This document shows, piece after piece, positions 33,209-46,440 of a DNA stretch of 64,000 bases (position 1 is the stretch's first letter; every line of letters starts with the position of its first letter). Under the pieces are notes generated by a model. That model was not told where the DNA came from. It did not search any database and saw nothing but the letters and a program-made list of their open reading frames with translations. A program made the position numbers and the translations under genes. The stretch lies in assembly GCA_018268415.1 (NCBI GenBank), contig JAFDWO010000160.1:1-64000 (forward strand). Reading direction: 5' to 3'. This DNA comes from Actinomycetota bacterium (lineage in GTDB: Bacteria > Actinomycetota > Thermoleophilia > Solirubrobacterales > 70-9).

Positions 33209-33507
33209 CGCGGCGGCATGCGCCGCGCCCGGCCGGCGAGGCGTTTCGCGTGGCGCGCGACCGCGCCGCGCCGCGGACCGGGCTGGCAGCGATCCAGGCG
33301 GCGTGGACGGCGGCGCTCGGCGAGCGCCTCGCCGCGGTCACGAAGCCCGTCTCCGAACGCGCCGGGACGCTCACCGTGGAGTGCGCCGACGGGGTCTGGG
33401 CCCAGGAGCTCGACCTGATGCAGGAGCAGCTGTTGCAGCGGTTGCGAGAGGAGCTGGGGGAGAGGGCTCCCGAGGCGCTCAGGTTCCGGGTTGAAAGGGG
33501 CGCCTAA
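33205..33507 (+). CDS. DUF721/DciA-like protein
   Basis: A 100-residue basic protein. The core (IQAAWTAALGERLAAVTKPV followed by TLTVECADGVWAQELDLMQE) is the DUF721 domain, whose KH-like fold in DciA loads the replicative helicase in bacteria lacking DnaC. ATG overlaps the recF stop, so the two are coupled. Its position between recF and gyrB matches the actinobacterial DciA locus. Confidence 0.88.
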   Translation: MTRRHAPRPAGEAFRVARDRAAPRTGLAAIQAAWTAALGERLAAVTKPVSERAGTLTVECADGVWAQELDLMQEQLLQRLREELGERAPEALRFRVERGA

Positions 33508-33539
33508 TCCGGCACGCTTTTTCCACGATTTGCAGGTAA

Positions 33540-36077
<2,538 letters not shown>

Positions 36078-36116
36078 CAGTGTGAAAGCGAACAGTGTGA
36101 AAGTGGAGGTGCGGTA

Positions 36117-38645
<2,529 letters not shown>

Positions 38646-38783
38646 CCCTCGCCTTCGCGCCCACCGCCCTGCGGTCGGTGGGATGAGGATCGCGCCTCCG
38701 GCACGAGGAATATGCAACGAGTTGTGGAGGTACGGTCGAGGGTTACTCAGCCACCCCTCACGGAACTTCTACGAGCCTCTGTC

Positions 38784-38812
38784 GCTTCCAGCTTCAAGCT
38801 TCCAGCTTCCAA
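38784..38812. repeat. Short CTTCCAG/CTTCAAG tandem repeats after gyrA
   Basis: Degenerate heptamer-like repeats (GCTTCCA GCTTCAA GCTTCCA GCTTCCA) lie in the 348-bp gene-free stretch 38646-38993. The rest of that stretch holds a GC-rich palindrome near 38813-38830 and the long hairpin element at 38854-38967; I see no gene. Confidence 0.6.
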
Positions 38813-38853
38813 CGCGCCGCAGGCGCGGCGAGCGAGCACGCAGGCGCCGGGCA

Positions 38854-38967
38854 GAGGGGAGAGCTGACCCTCTCCGAACGGCTTGTAACGAGGGCCCGAA
38901 AGCCATCGCGGCAGGCGCTAGCCGATCCAGCCCGAGTTTGAGAGAGGAGGGGGTCAGCTCTCCCCTC
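38854..38967 (+). ncRNA. Long hairpin element, copy 2 (22-bp stem, conserved 70-nt loop)
   Basis: Arms 38854-38875 and 38946-38967 pair with one G-T wobble. The loop starts with the same GAACGGCTTGTAACGAGG plus GCCC and ends with the same CAGCCCGAGTTTGAGAGA as copy 1. The 24-nt inner part of the left arm shares CAGAGGGG and CTCC ends with copy 1 but differs in the middle, with matching changes in the right arm. Located between gyrA and the converging HNH gene. Confidence 0.6.
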
Positions 38968-38993
38968 CCCCGAAGCGCAACGAAGAACGCCGC

Positions 38994-39503
38994 TCAAGCC
39001 GCCTGAGGTAAGTACTGCTGCCAGTTGGCCGGGATCTTCGGGCTCGCCACCTGGATGAAGACGGTTGGGGCGGGGGCCTTGGGGGTCGTCTTCGGGTGCA
39101 TGTGGATCTCGCGGGGAAGGCGGTTGCCCTTCTTGCGGTTGCAGGTGGCACAGGCGGCGACGATGTTGTCCCAGGTGGAGGTGCCGCCGCGGGAGCGGGG
39201 GATGACGTGGTCGACCGTGAGGCCGGATTTGGTCGAGCCGCAGTACTGGCAGGTCCAGGAATCACGGGCGAGGACGGCGCGGCGGGTGATCTTGCGGCGA
39301 TGGGCCTCGCGGGGGATGCGGACGTAGTTGACGAGCCGAATCACGTCGGGCCGCTCGAGGGTCATGTGCTCGGAGTGGAGCGCGTCGCCGTTCCGCTGCT
39401 CGAGCAGCTCCGCCTTTTCCTTCAGGAGCAGCACAGCGGCGCGTCGCAAAGTGCAGACGTTTATCGGCTCATACGTCGCATTGAGCACCAGCACCCTGGC
39501 CAT
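38994..39503 (-). CDS. HNH endonuclease domain protein
   Basis: A 169-residue protein with a classical HNH site: the zinc cysteines CQYCG and CATCNRKKGN flank LTVDHVIPRSRGGTSTWDNI. The N-terminus (MARVLVLNATYEPINVCTLR) is the conserved start of a widespread actinobacterial stand-alone family, distinct from intron or phage HNH enzymes. ATG 39503. The C-terminal QVASPKIPANWQQYLPQAA is also family-like. It converges with gyrA across the hairpin element. Role unknown; probably housekeeping DNA metabolism, since there is no phage context. Confidence 0.88.
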   Translation of the reverse strand: MARVLVLNATYEPINVCTLRRAAVLLLKEKAELLEQRNGDALHSEHMTLERPDVIRLVNYVRIPREAHRRKITRRAVLARDSWTCQYCGSTKSGLTVDHVIPRSRGGTSTWDNIVAACATCNRKKGNRLPREIHMHPKTTPKAPAPTVFIQVASPKIPANWQQYLPQAA

Positions 39504-39552
39504 GGTGCGGGAATTGTAAGCAGGCGGGGAAGCGGGGCTTCTGCCAGGGCGG

Positions 39553-40386
39553 TCAGACGACCGGGTAGCTGCCGAGGATCCGGACCGATTCGGCCTTGCC
39601 CCGGAGCGCCTCGATCGCGTCCGCGACGGTCTCGTCGGCGAGGCTCCCGTCGAGATCGCAGAAGAAGAAATAGCGGCCCAGTTCGGAGCGCTGCGGCCGC
39701 GACTCGATCCGGGAGAGGTTGATCCCGCGGGACGAGAACTCGGCCAGCGCGTCGACCAGGGCGCCGGGGCGGTCGTCGCCCAGCTCGTAGAAGAGCAGCG
39801 AGGTCTTCCACTTCTCGCCGGCCGGCGGCTCGGTGCCCGCCGGCGCCAGCCAGACGAAGCGGGTGACGTTGTTCTGCTCGTCCTGGATCCCCTCGCGCAG
39901 GATCCGGCAGCCGTAGAGGCTTGCCGCCGCCCGCGAGCCCACCGCGGCCCAGGGGCGCGGCGACTCGGAGACCATGCGCACCGCGGCCGCGGTGCTGCTG
40001 ACGCTGCGCAGTTCCACCCCCGGCACGTTCTCGCGCAGGAACCGTGCCGTTTGCGCCAGGCCCTGCTGGTGGGAGAGCACCGCCTCGATCTGGTCGAGCT
40101 CGACACCGTCACGGGTGATCAGGTGCTGGCGTACCGGATAGTCGTGCTCGCCGACGATCGCCACGTTCGGCGCGTCGAAGGCGAGGATGTCCAGGGTGCC
40201 ACGGACCGAGCCCTCGATCGAGTTCTCGTACGGCGCCAGCGCGCGATCCGCGCGGCCCTCGATCACGGCCTGGATCGCGTCAAAGACGGTCTCCGTGCGC
40301 AGCGGCTCGAACTCGGCGCCACCGAGCGCTTCGTTCAGGGCGTCTTCGGTGAACGTCCCCGCCGGTCCGAGATAGGCGATCCGCAC
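39553..40386 (-). CDS. pheA: Prephenate dehydratase
   Basis: Stand-alone dehydratase of 277 residues that converts prephenate to phenylpyruvate in phenylalanine synthesis. The catalytic domain has YLGPAGTFTEDAL, LAPYENSIEGSVRGTLD and the NNVTRF motif (catalytic TRF). The C-terminal ACT domain carries the phenylalanine-binding ESRP in SRIESRPQRSELGRYFFF. The ATG start at 40386 is ten bases from the stop of the exported protein gene upstream on the same strand, so they may be co-transcribed. Confidence 0.95.
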   Translation of the reverse strand: MRIAYLGPAGTFTEDALNEALGGAEFEPLRTETVFDAIQAVIEGRADRALAPYENSIEGSVRGTLDILAFDAPNVAIVGEHDYPVRQHLITRDGVELDQIEAVLSHQQGLAQTARFLRENVPGVELRSVSSTAAAVRMVSESPRPWAAVGSRAAASLYGCRILREGIQDEQNNVTRFVWLAPAGTEPPAGEKWKTSLLFYELGDDRPGALVDALAEFSSRGINLSRIESRPQRSELGRYFFFCDLDGSLADETVADAIEALRGKAESVRILGSYPVV

Positions 40387-40395
40387 GGACCCAAG

Positions 40396-41454
40396 CTATT
40401 CGAAGACGACGGTGTAGGTCGCTTCGTTGTTTTGGGTGAACTGCTCGCCCGGCACCGGTTCGACCTGAACTTCCAGTTTCGTTTCGCCTTCCGGCGCCGG
40501 GGTCAGGGGGACGACCGCCGTTTCTTCGGCCGCTGCTTCCAGAGCGGCGATTTCCTGCGTCGTTTCTTTGCCGTTCGCGATCACCACCACGGTGACGCCG
40601 TTCTCGGTCGATTCACCCTGGTTCTGGACGGTCACTTCGACTTCCGGCGTGCCTTCGGTGGTCACCGAGGTGGTCGATTCCGCCGATAGTTCGGTGCCGT
40701 TCACGCTCGTCCCGACCAGGCCGAGGCCGTGGAGCCCGGGACCCGGTTCGCCGCCGCTCGAGCCGCTCACCGTGCCCAGCGCTTTCGCGACTTCGCCTTC
40801 TTCCAGCCACTTGGTCCCGTCGGGCACGAAGGTGCTTTTCGGCACGTCGTGGCCTTCGATGCCTTCGTCGGAGAGCTTGTTGTTGATTTCCGGCCGCACC
40901 ACCGATTCGTAGATCACGTCGGAGGCGAGCAGGGTCTGCATCTGTTTGGTGATCGCCGTGGTCGCCTGCGCCGCGCCGGCTTCGCCCAGTGCGGTCGGCA
41001 TCTTTTCGGCGATCTTTTCCATCGCCGCCGCACGCAACGTGTACACGAGTTCGAGCGAGTTCTGCGCGCTGCCCAGTGCCCCTGGCGCGCTCAGCCCTTC
41101 GACCCGCGTCTTCAGGTTGGTCATCGCGCTGCGTTCGGCCTCCACTTTCCCGGTGAATTCGGTCACCGAGAGGGTGCCGGGGTCTTCGAGCAGGCCGAAG
41201 AACCGTTTACTGCTCTGTTCGGTCTCGACCAAGATCTGCCGGACGCTGCGCGAGTAGTCGGAGAGCGCACCCCGCGCCTGCGCGTCGAGGCACCCCTTGA
41301 CGCCGAGCACGATCACGATCAGGGCGATCAGCGCCCCGCCCAGGGCAAGCAGGCGCCGCAACATGATTTGCTGGCGTTCGGGGCGGCGGCCGGGCCGACG
41401 CGATCGTCGGCTCGCGCCGCCTGAAGTCGAGTACTCCAAGTGGCGGCTCTCCAA
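40396..41454 (-). CDS. Membrane-anchored exported protein with C-terminal CARDB-like domain
   Basis: About 350 residues: a basic cytoplasmic tail (SRRSRRPGRRPERQQ), one membrane helix (LALGGALIALIVIVLGVKG), then an exported helical region and a C-terminal CARDB/beta-sandwich-like domain (PEVEVTVQNQGESTENGVTV ... FTQNNEATYTVVFE). Starts possible are TTG 41454, TTG 41439 (GGAG nine bases upstream) or ATG 41364; the longest is given. Exported-part glutamates are 34 GAA to 4 GAG, against the GAG-rich neighbour pheA. It is divergent from the kinase at 41596, with whose signalling it may be linked. Function unknown. Confidence 0.7.
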   Translation of the reverse strand: MESRHLEYSTSGGASRRSRRPGRRPERQQIMLRRLLALGGALIALIVIVLGVKGCLDAQARGALSDYSRSVRQILVETEQSSKRFFGLLEDPGTLSVTEFTGKVEAERSAMTNLKTRVEGLSAPGALGSAQNSLELVYTLRAAAMEKIAEKMPTALGEAGAAQATTAITKQMQTLLASDVIYESVVRPEINNKLSDEGIEGHDVPKSTFVPDGTKWLEEGEVAKALGTVSGSSGGEPGPGLHGLGLVGTSVNGTELSAESTTSVTTEGTPEVEVTVQNQGESTENGVTVVVIANGKETTQEIAALEAAAEETAVVPLTPAPEGETKLEVQVEPVPGEQFTQNNEATYTVVFE

Positions 41455-41595
41455 AGGGCGGGTTTGCTGGCGGGGGAGTATGGCGACTGTGCGCGCGCCG
41501 CTTCCGTTTCTCCCCGCTCACGGTGCCTTTTTCCCAACGATAGAGGGTCTTCTCCCGGCAGGAGGCAGGAGGCGGGTGGCGAAGAGAAACCTGCT

Positions 41596-42510
41596 TTGGT
41601 CGGCTCCCTGGTACTTGACCGCTTCCTGATCGAGCGCCGCATCGGCAGCGGCGGGTTCGGCGTGGTCTACGAGGCCTGGGACGGCAGGCTCGAGCGCCCC
41701 GTCGCGGTGAAGGCGATCGAGCAGCACGGTGAGGCCGGCCGGCGGGTCCTGCGCGAGGCCCAGGCCGCGGCCCGCCTCAATCACCCGGGCATCGTGACCC
41801 TGTACGAGATGGGGGAGGAGGACGGCAACGCGCTGCTCGTCTCCGAGCTGGTCGAGGGCGACACGCTGGCCCGCCTCGCCGACGAGGATGCCCTTTCCGA
41901 CCGCGAGATCGGCGAGATCGGCGCCGACCTCTGCGAAGCTCTCGACCACGCCCACTCGCGCGGCGTGGTCCACCGCGACATCAAGCCGCAGAACGTCCAG
42001 GTGGTCGACGGCCAGCCGCGGGCGAAGCTGATGGATTTCGGCATCGCCCTGGTCGCCGACGCGGCGGGCCTCACCGCCACCGGGGACGTCGTCGGCACCC
42101 TCGCCTACATGTCCCCCGAGCAGGCGGAGGGGCTCGAGGCGGGCCCCGAGGCCGATGTCTACTCGCTCGCCCTGACGCTGTACGAGTGCTGGAGCGGCGA
42201 GAACCCGCATCGCCGCGCCAACGCCGTCGCCACCGTGCGCTCGATCGGCCGCCGCGCCCGCCCGCTGCGCCGCCTGCGCCCCGACCTCCCGCGGGAGCTC
42301 GCCGAGGAGATCGACGCCTGTCTCGACCCGCGTCCGCGCCACCGTCCGTCGCTGGAGGAGCTGGGCACGACGATCGAGGATTCGCTCGACGATCTCGCCG
42401 ATCACCCGCAGGGCACGTCGCGCCGCGTCGGCCTCCGCCTGGGCGTGCTGGGGATCGCCGCCGCCATCGGCGCGATCCTCGTGCTCGGCCATGGGCTGGT
42501 CCTCCCCTAA
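41596..42510 (+). CDS. Ser/Thr protein kinase, tail-anchored, no sensor domain
   Basis: Hanks-type kinase of about 304 residues. The glycine loop is IGSGGFGVVYEA, the ATP lysine is in PVAVKAIEQ, the catalytic loop is VHRDIKPQNV, followed by MDFGIAL and GTLAYMSPEQAEG. A single C-terminal helix (LRLGVLGIAAAIGAILVLGH) leaves only a few residues outside, so it has no extracellular sensor, unlike the two kinases at 47947 and 50812. TTG 41596 is chosen because the kinase domain begins a few residues later; the frame is open to a GTG at 41440, but that would overlap the divergent gene. It heads the fhaA-fhaB-pstP cluster. Confidence 0.88.
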   Translation: MVGSLVLDRFLIERRIGSGGFGVVYEAWDGRLERPVAVKAIEQHGEAGRRVLREAQAAARLNHPGIVTLYEMGEEDGNALLVSELVEGDTLARLADEDALSDREIGEIGADLCEALDHAHSRGVVHRDIKPQNVQVVDGQPRAKLMDFGIALVADAAGLTATGDVVGTLAYMSPEQAEGLEAGPEADVYSLALTLYECWSGENPHRRANAVATVRSIGRRARPLRRLRPDLPRELAEEIDACLDPRPRHRPSLEELGTTIEDSLDDLADHPQGTSRRVGLRLGVLGIAAAIGAILVLGHGLVLP

Positions 42511-42556
42511 ACTTTCCGACTCCTCCGCAGACGCGGAGACTTGACCCTGCCATGAC

Positions 42557-42563
42557 AAAGGAG
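42557..42563 (+). promoter_or_regulatory. Ribosome-binding site that fixes the fhaA start
   Basis: AAAGGAG lies eight bases before the ATA at 42572. It is inside a seven-codon frame ATG(42552)-TAG(42575), encoding MTKEQFR, whose stop overlaps that ATA, so termination-reinitiation is also conceivable. Confidence 0.6.
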
Positions 42564-42571
42564 CAGTTCCG

Positions 42572-43348
42572 ATAGCCCTTCTCCGCAGACTCGAGTCCGG
42601 GATCGAAGGCCTCGTCGAGGGCGTGTTCTCGCGCGCCTTCAGCTCCGAGGTGCAGCCGGTCGAACTGGCTCGCAAACTGGCCAAGGAAATGGACGCGCAC
42701 AAGACCGCCTCGGTGCAGCGCGTCTACGTCCCCAACGAGTACACGGTCTTCCTCTCCCGCCAGGACCGCTCCAAGCTCGAAGGCTACGAGCGCTCCCTCG
42801 AGCAGGAGCTCTCCGGTTACCTGCTCGAGCACGCCCGCCGCCGCGGGTACGACCTGTTGACCCGGCCCGCGGTCGAGTTCCAGACCGACGAGCGGTTGCG
42901 CCTCGGCGAGTTCGGCATCCAGCCGCGGATGGTGAAGGCACCGGTGCGCGAGGGCGAGGCGCCGCGCCAGGGCGAAGAGGGCCACACGATGGTCTACTCG
43001 GCGGTTCGCGAGCGCGATCGCCAGCGGCCCAAAGAACCGGAGCAGGACGTCCGCGCCCTGGTCTCCACCCGCGCCGTCGTCTCGCTCGACGACCGCCGTT
43101 ACGTCTTCGATGGCCCGCGCGCCACGATCGGCCGCTCGAAGTCGGCCGAGTGCGTCCTGGCCGACCCCAACGTGTCCCGTCGTCACGCCGAGCTGCGCCG
43201 TTCCGACTCGGGCGATTGGCAGATCGTCGACCTCGGCTCCACCAACGGGATCAAGGTGAACGGCAGGCGCGTCACCTCCACCCGCCTCAATCCGGGCGAC
43301 CAGGTGACGGTCGGCACCACCACCTTCCTGTTCGACGTCGAGCAGTAG
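42572..43348 (+). CDS. fhaA: FHA-domain protein FhaA (DUF3662-FHA)
   Basis: Phosphothreonine-reading protein of 258 residues with an N-terminal DUF3662 domain and a C-terminal FHA domain (ATIGRSKSAECVL, VSRRHAEL, LGSTNGIKVNGR). In mycobacteria FhaA binds phospho-MviN and PbpA to regulate wall synthesis. The DUF3662 N-terminus (ALLRRLESGIEGLVEGVFSR) requires initiation at 42572, where the codon is ATA; the first standard codon in frame, GTG 42623, would remove this helix. One base change would give ATG-GCC. So either a rare AUA start, a decayed start or a sequence error. Confidence 0.85.
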   Translation: MALLRRLESGIEGLVEGVFSRAFSSEVQPVELARKLAKEMDAHKTASVQRVYVPNEYTVFLSRQDRSKLEGYERSLEQELSGYLLEHARRRGYDLLTRPAVEFQTDERLRLGEFGIQPRMVKAPVREGEAPRQGEEGHTMVYSAVRERDRQRPKEPEQDVRALVSTRAVVSLDDRRYVFDGPRATIGRSKSAECVLADPNVSRRHAELRRSDSGDWQIVDLGSTNGIKVNGRRVTSTRLNPGDQVTVGTTTFLFDVEQ

Positions 43349-43393
43349 ATGGCCCGGCCTGGCTTCAGGCCCGGACCGTAAGGTGCTGAACGA

Positions 43394-43864
43394 GTGGCCT
43401 ACGACCCCCTTTCAACCGCGCTGAAATTCGGCTTTCTGGCCGTCCTGTTCCTGTTCCTGCTGGTGATCGCGAGGAGCGCCTTCCGCGATCTGCGGCGGAC
43501 GGCCCAACCCGCGCCCGACGCGACCGGCTTTCATGCCGCGGTCGGCCAGGTGGAGGTCCAGCGGGGCAACGACGCCTGGCTGATCGCCGAACGCGGCGGC
43601 GGCCTCGCCCACGACGAGCGCTTCGACCTGATCGGCGGCCTCTCCATCGGCCGCTCCAAGGACGCCGACGTGCAGATCGACGATCGCTATGCATCAGGCA
43701 TCCACGCCCGCCTGTTCTCGCGCGAAGGGCGGCACTTCGTCGAGGACATGAACTCGACCAACGGCACCCAGCTGAACGGCGGGGCGCTGTCCGGCGAGGC
43801 GGAGCTGGTCGACGGCGACACGATCCAGATCGGCGACACCGTCTTCCGCTTCGAGGCATCCTGA
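43394..43864 (+). CDS. fhaB: Membrane-anchored FHA protein FhaB
   Basis: A 156-residue protein: one N-terminal helix (LAVLFLFLLVIARSAF) then a cytoplasmic FHA domain (LSIGRSKDADVQI, ASGIHARLF, MNSTNGTQLNGG). GTG start. Its place between fhaA and the PP2C gene is the FhaB/FipA position of mycobacteria, where it links PknA/PknB signals to division and septal growth. Intergenic gaps of 30-45 bp suggest one transcript. Confidence 0.9.
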   Translation: MAYDPLSTALKFGFLAVLFLFLLVIARSAFRDLRRTAQPAPDATGFHAAVGQVEVQRGNDAWLIAERGGGLAHDERFDLIGGLSIGRSKDADVQIDDRYASGIHARLFSREGRHFVEDMNSTNGTQLNGGALSGEAELVDGDTIQIGDTVFRFEAS

Positions 43865-43894
43865 GGCGCGCCGGGTTGTCGGTGGAGAGATGAA

Positions 43895-45088
43895 ATGACG
43901 TTACGGATCACCGACCAGGCCTACGCGACCGACACCGGTCGCCAGCGCAGCGCCAACGAGGACTCGGTCTTCGTCCGCGCGCCGCTCTTCGTCATCGCCG
44001 ATGGGATGGGCGGGGCGCGGGCGGGGGAGGTCGCCTCGAAGACCGTGGTCGAGGCCTTCGACCGACCGCTCCCGGGGGCGCCGCCGGAGCGGGTGCTGCG
44101 GGAGACGATCGAAGGTGCCAACCGGACCGTCTACGCGCTCGCCCGCGAGGATTCGAACCTCTCGGGGATGGGAACGACGACGACCGCGGCGATCCTCGAC
44201 GAGGGTGCCGACGAGGTGGCGATCGGCCACGTCGGCGACAGCCGCGCCTACCGGCTGCGGCGGGGCAAGCTGGAGCGGCTCACCCGCGACCACTCGCTGG
44301 TCGAGGAGATGCGGCGCAAGGGGCAGCTGACCGAGGCGCAGGCCGAGGATCACCCGCAACGCTCGATCATCACCCGCTCGGTCGGGCCGGAACCGGAGGT
44401 CGAAGTCGACCTACAGACGGTGCCGGCGCAGGCGGGCGACGTCTTCCTGCTCTGTTCCGACGGCCTGACCACGATGCTCGACGACGACCACATCGAGCGG
44501 CTGCTGACCCGCGCGACCTCGATGCCCAACGCGGTCCGCGCCCTGGTCGACGAAGCCAACCGGGCGGGCGGGCGCGACAACATCAGCGTGATCGCCTTCA
44601 AGGTCGTCGACGCGGCCGAACCGGCGCTGGACGCGGAGGGCGCGACGCTGATCGGCACGAGTGCCGCGGACGCCGGGCTGACCGCGACCGAGGTGCGCCG
44701 CCGCGCCGCCGCCGACGCGGCCCGCCAACGGCGCGAGGACGCCGCCGCGGCCCGGCCCGGCAGGCGCCGGCGGATCGTGAAACGGGTGGCGGGGATCGTC
44801 GCCCTGCTCGTGGTGATCGGCGCCCTCGTCTTCGGTGCCGGCTACGGCCTGCGCCACATCTGGTTCCTCGGCACCGACAACGCCGGCCGCGTCGCCCTCT
44901 ATCGCGGCGTCCCCTACGAACTGCCCTTCGGGATCAAGCTGTACAGCGAACGCTATTCGGCGCCGGTGCAGACCGAAGCGCTGCCGGAAAAACGCAAGAA
45001 CGCGGTGACCGGCCACGGGCTGCGCTCGCACGCCGGCGCCCAGGAACTGCTGGAAGAAATCGAACGCGGCCAGGGGGTCAGGGAATGA
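43895..45088 (+). CDS. pstP: PP2C-family Ser/Thr phosphatase (PstP type)
   Basis: A 397-residue phosphatase. Metal-binding motifs are NEDSVFV, VIADGMGGARAGEVAS, IGHVGDSRAYRLRRGKL, LLCSDGLTTML and GGRDNISVIAFK. A basic juxtamembrane run (RQRREDAAAARPGRRRRIVK) leads to one helix (GIVALLVVIGALVFGAGYGL) and an exported tail of about 75 residues. It is the off-switch of the local kinases. The phosphatase part has 18 GAG and 5 GAA, the exported tail 0 GAG and 9 GAA. The stop overlaps the rodA start (ATGA). Confidence 0.93.
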   Translation: MTLRITDQAYATDTGRQRSANEDSVFVRAPLFVIADGMGGARAGEVASKTVVEAFDRPLPGAPPERVLRETIEGANRTVYALAREDSNLSGMGTTTTAAILDEGADEVAIGHVGDSRAYRLRRGKLERLTRDHSLVEEMRRKGQLTEAQAEDHPQRSIITRSVGPEPEVEVDLQTVPAQAGDVFLLCSDGLTTMLDDDHIERLLTRATSMPNAVRALVDEANRAGGRDNISVIAFKVVDAAEPALDAEGATLIGTSAADAGLTATEVRRRAAADAARQRREDAAAARPGRRRRIVKRVAGIVALLVVIGALVFGAGYGLRHIWFLGTDNAGRVALYRGVPYELPFGIKLYSERYSAPVQTEALPEKRKNAVTGHGLRSHAGAQELLEEIERGQGVRE

Positions 45089-46440
45089 CCCGCGCCCGCA
45101 ATCGCGAGATGCTCGCATTGATCCCGGTGGCCCTCCTGCTGACGGCCGGCTTCGCCGCGGTCTTCGCCCAGGAGAACGCCAAACTCGGCAACCTGAGCCT
45201 TACCTACGGCGCCTACTTCTTCGCCGTCTGTCTGGCGACCCACGTCTACCTGCGGATCCGCTTGCCGCACGCCGATCCCTACCTGTTCCCGCTGATGGCG
45301 CTGCTGATCGCGTTCGGGCTGGTGATGATCTACCGGATCGACGAAAGCCTCGCCCGCAACCAGGCGAACTGGTTCCTCTTCGCGCTCATCCTGTTCGCCC
45401 TGACGATCCAGTTCCTGCGCGATTACGAGGTGCTCGAGCGTTACCGGTACGTGATCGCCACGGTGGGCATCCTGCTCCTGCTGGCGCCGCGCCTGCCGGG
45501 GATCGGCGAACAGGTGAACGGCGCCTACCTCGGGGTGAAGGTCGGCCCGATCTCCTTCCAGCCGGGCGAGTTCGCGAAGATCGCGATCGTCATCTTCCTC
45601 GCCTCCTACCTGCGGGAGAACCGTGAGGTGCTGATCGTCGGCGCGCGGCGGGTGCTCGGCGTGACCCTGCCGCCGCTCAAGCACTTCGGCCCGATGCTGG
45701 TGGTCTGGGGCGCCTCGATGTTCATGCTCGTCTTCATCCGCGATCTCGGCACCTCGCTGATGTTCTTCGCCGCGTTCCTCGCCCTGCTCTACGTGGCGAC
45801 CGGGCGCTTCAGCTTCGTGGTGATCGGGACGGTGCTCTTCCTGGTCGGCGCCTGGTTCATCTTCACCACCGTCCCGCACGTGCACGAACGGGTCGAGACC
45901 TGGCTTCACCCTTACCAGGACGGGTTCCACGGACTCGGCGCGGGCTACCAGGTCTTGCAGTCGACGTTCGCCCAGGCCGACGGCGGGCTCTTCGGCAAAG
46001 GCTTCGGCCAGGCGTTGATCACCGTCCCCGGTCACCCGAGTCAGACGATGCTGCCGGTCGCGGAGACCGACACGATCTACTCGCTGATCGTCAACGAGCT
46101 CGGCCTCTTCGGCGCCTGCGGCCTGATCGCCACCTACCTGCTGATCACCGCCCGCGGCTTCAAGATCGCCCTGCTGGCGAACGACGGCTTCTCGAAGCTG
46201 CTGGCGACCGGGCTCACCGCCGTCTTCGCGATCCAGGCCTTCGTGATCATCGGCGGCGTCACCAGGGTGATCCCGCTGACCGGCGTCACCCTGCCCTTCG
46301 TCTCCTACGGCGGCAGCTCGATCGTCGCCAACTTCGTGTTGCTGGCGCTGCTCCTGCTGGTCTCCAACCGCGCCCGCCGCGAAGCCGAGGAAGGCGCTCC
46401 GCGCGGGGAACGCGATGAGCCGCTGGGGGCGCTGACGTGA
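45085..46440 (+). CDS. rodA: SEDS peptidoglycan glycosyltransferase (RodA/FtsW)
   Basis: SEDS polymerase of 451 residues with about twelve membrane helices. Diagnostic segments are GVKVGPISFQPGEFAKIAIV, FIRDLGTSLMFFAAFLALLY and GGVTRVIPLTGVTLPFVSYG followed by GSSI. It polymerises lipid II into glycan strands with its cognate class B PBP, here the next gene. ATG overlaps pstP and the stop overlaps pbpA (GTGA). A cytoplasmic C-terminal tail is charged (ARREAEEGAPRGERDEP). RodA is preferred over FtsW from the synteny. Confidence 0.93.
   Translation: MTRARNREMLALIPVALLLTAGFAAVFAQENAKLGNLSLTYGAYFFAVCLATHVYLRIRLPHADPYLFPLMALLIAFGLVMIYRIDESLARNQANWFLFALILFALTIQFLRDYEVLERYRYVIATVGILLLLAPRLPGIGEQVNGAYLGVKVGPISFQPGEFAKIAIVIFLASYLRENREVLIVGARRVLGVTLPPLKHFGPMLVVWGASMFMLVFIRDLGTSLMFFAAFLALLYVATGRFSFVVIGTVLFLVGAWFIFTTVPHVHERVETWLHPYQDGFHGLGAGYQVLQSTFAQADGGLFGKGFGQALITVPGHPSQTMLPVAETDTIYSLIVNELGLFGACGLIATYLLITARGFKIALLANDGFSKLLATGLTAVFAIQAFVIIGGVTRVIPLTGVTLPFVSYGGSSIVANFVLLALLLLVSNRARREAEEGAPRGERDEPLGALT

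Noticed and set aside
41440-41595. N-terminal extension of the tail-anchored kinase to GTG 41440
   Set aside because: The added 52 residues are low-complexity, overlap the divergent gene's 5' end and precede a kinase domain that already begins normally at TTG 41596.
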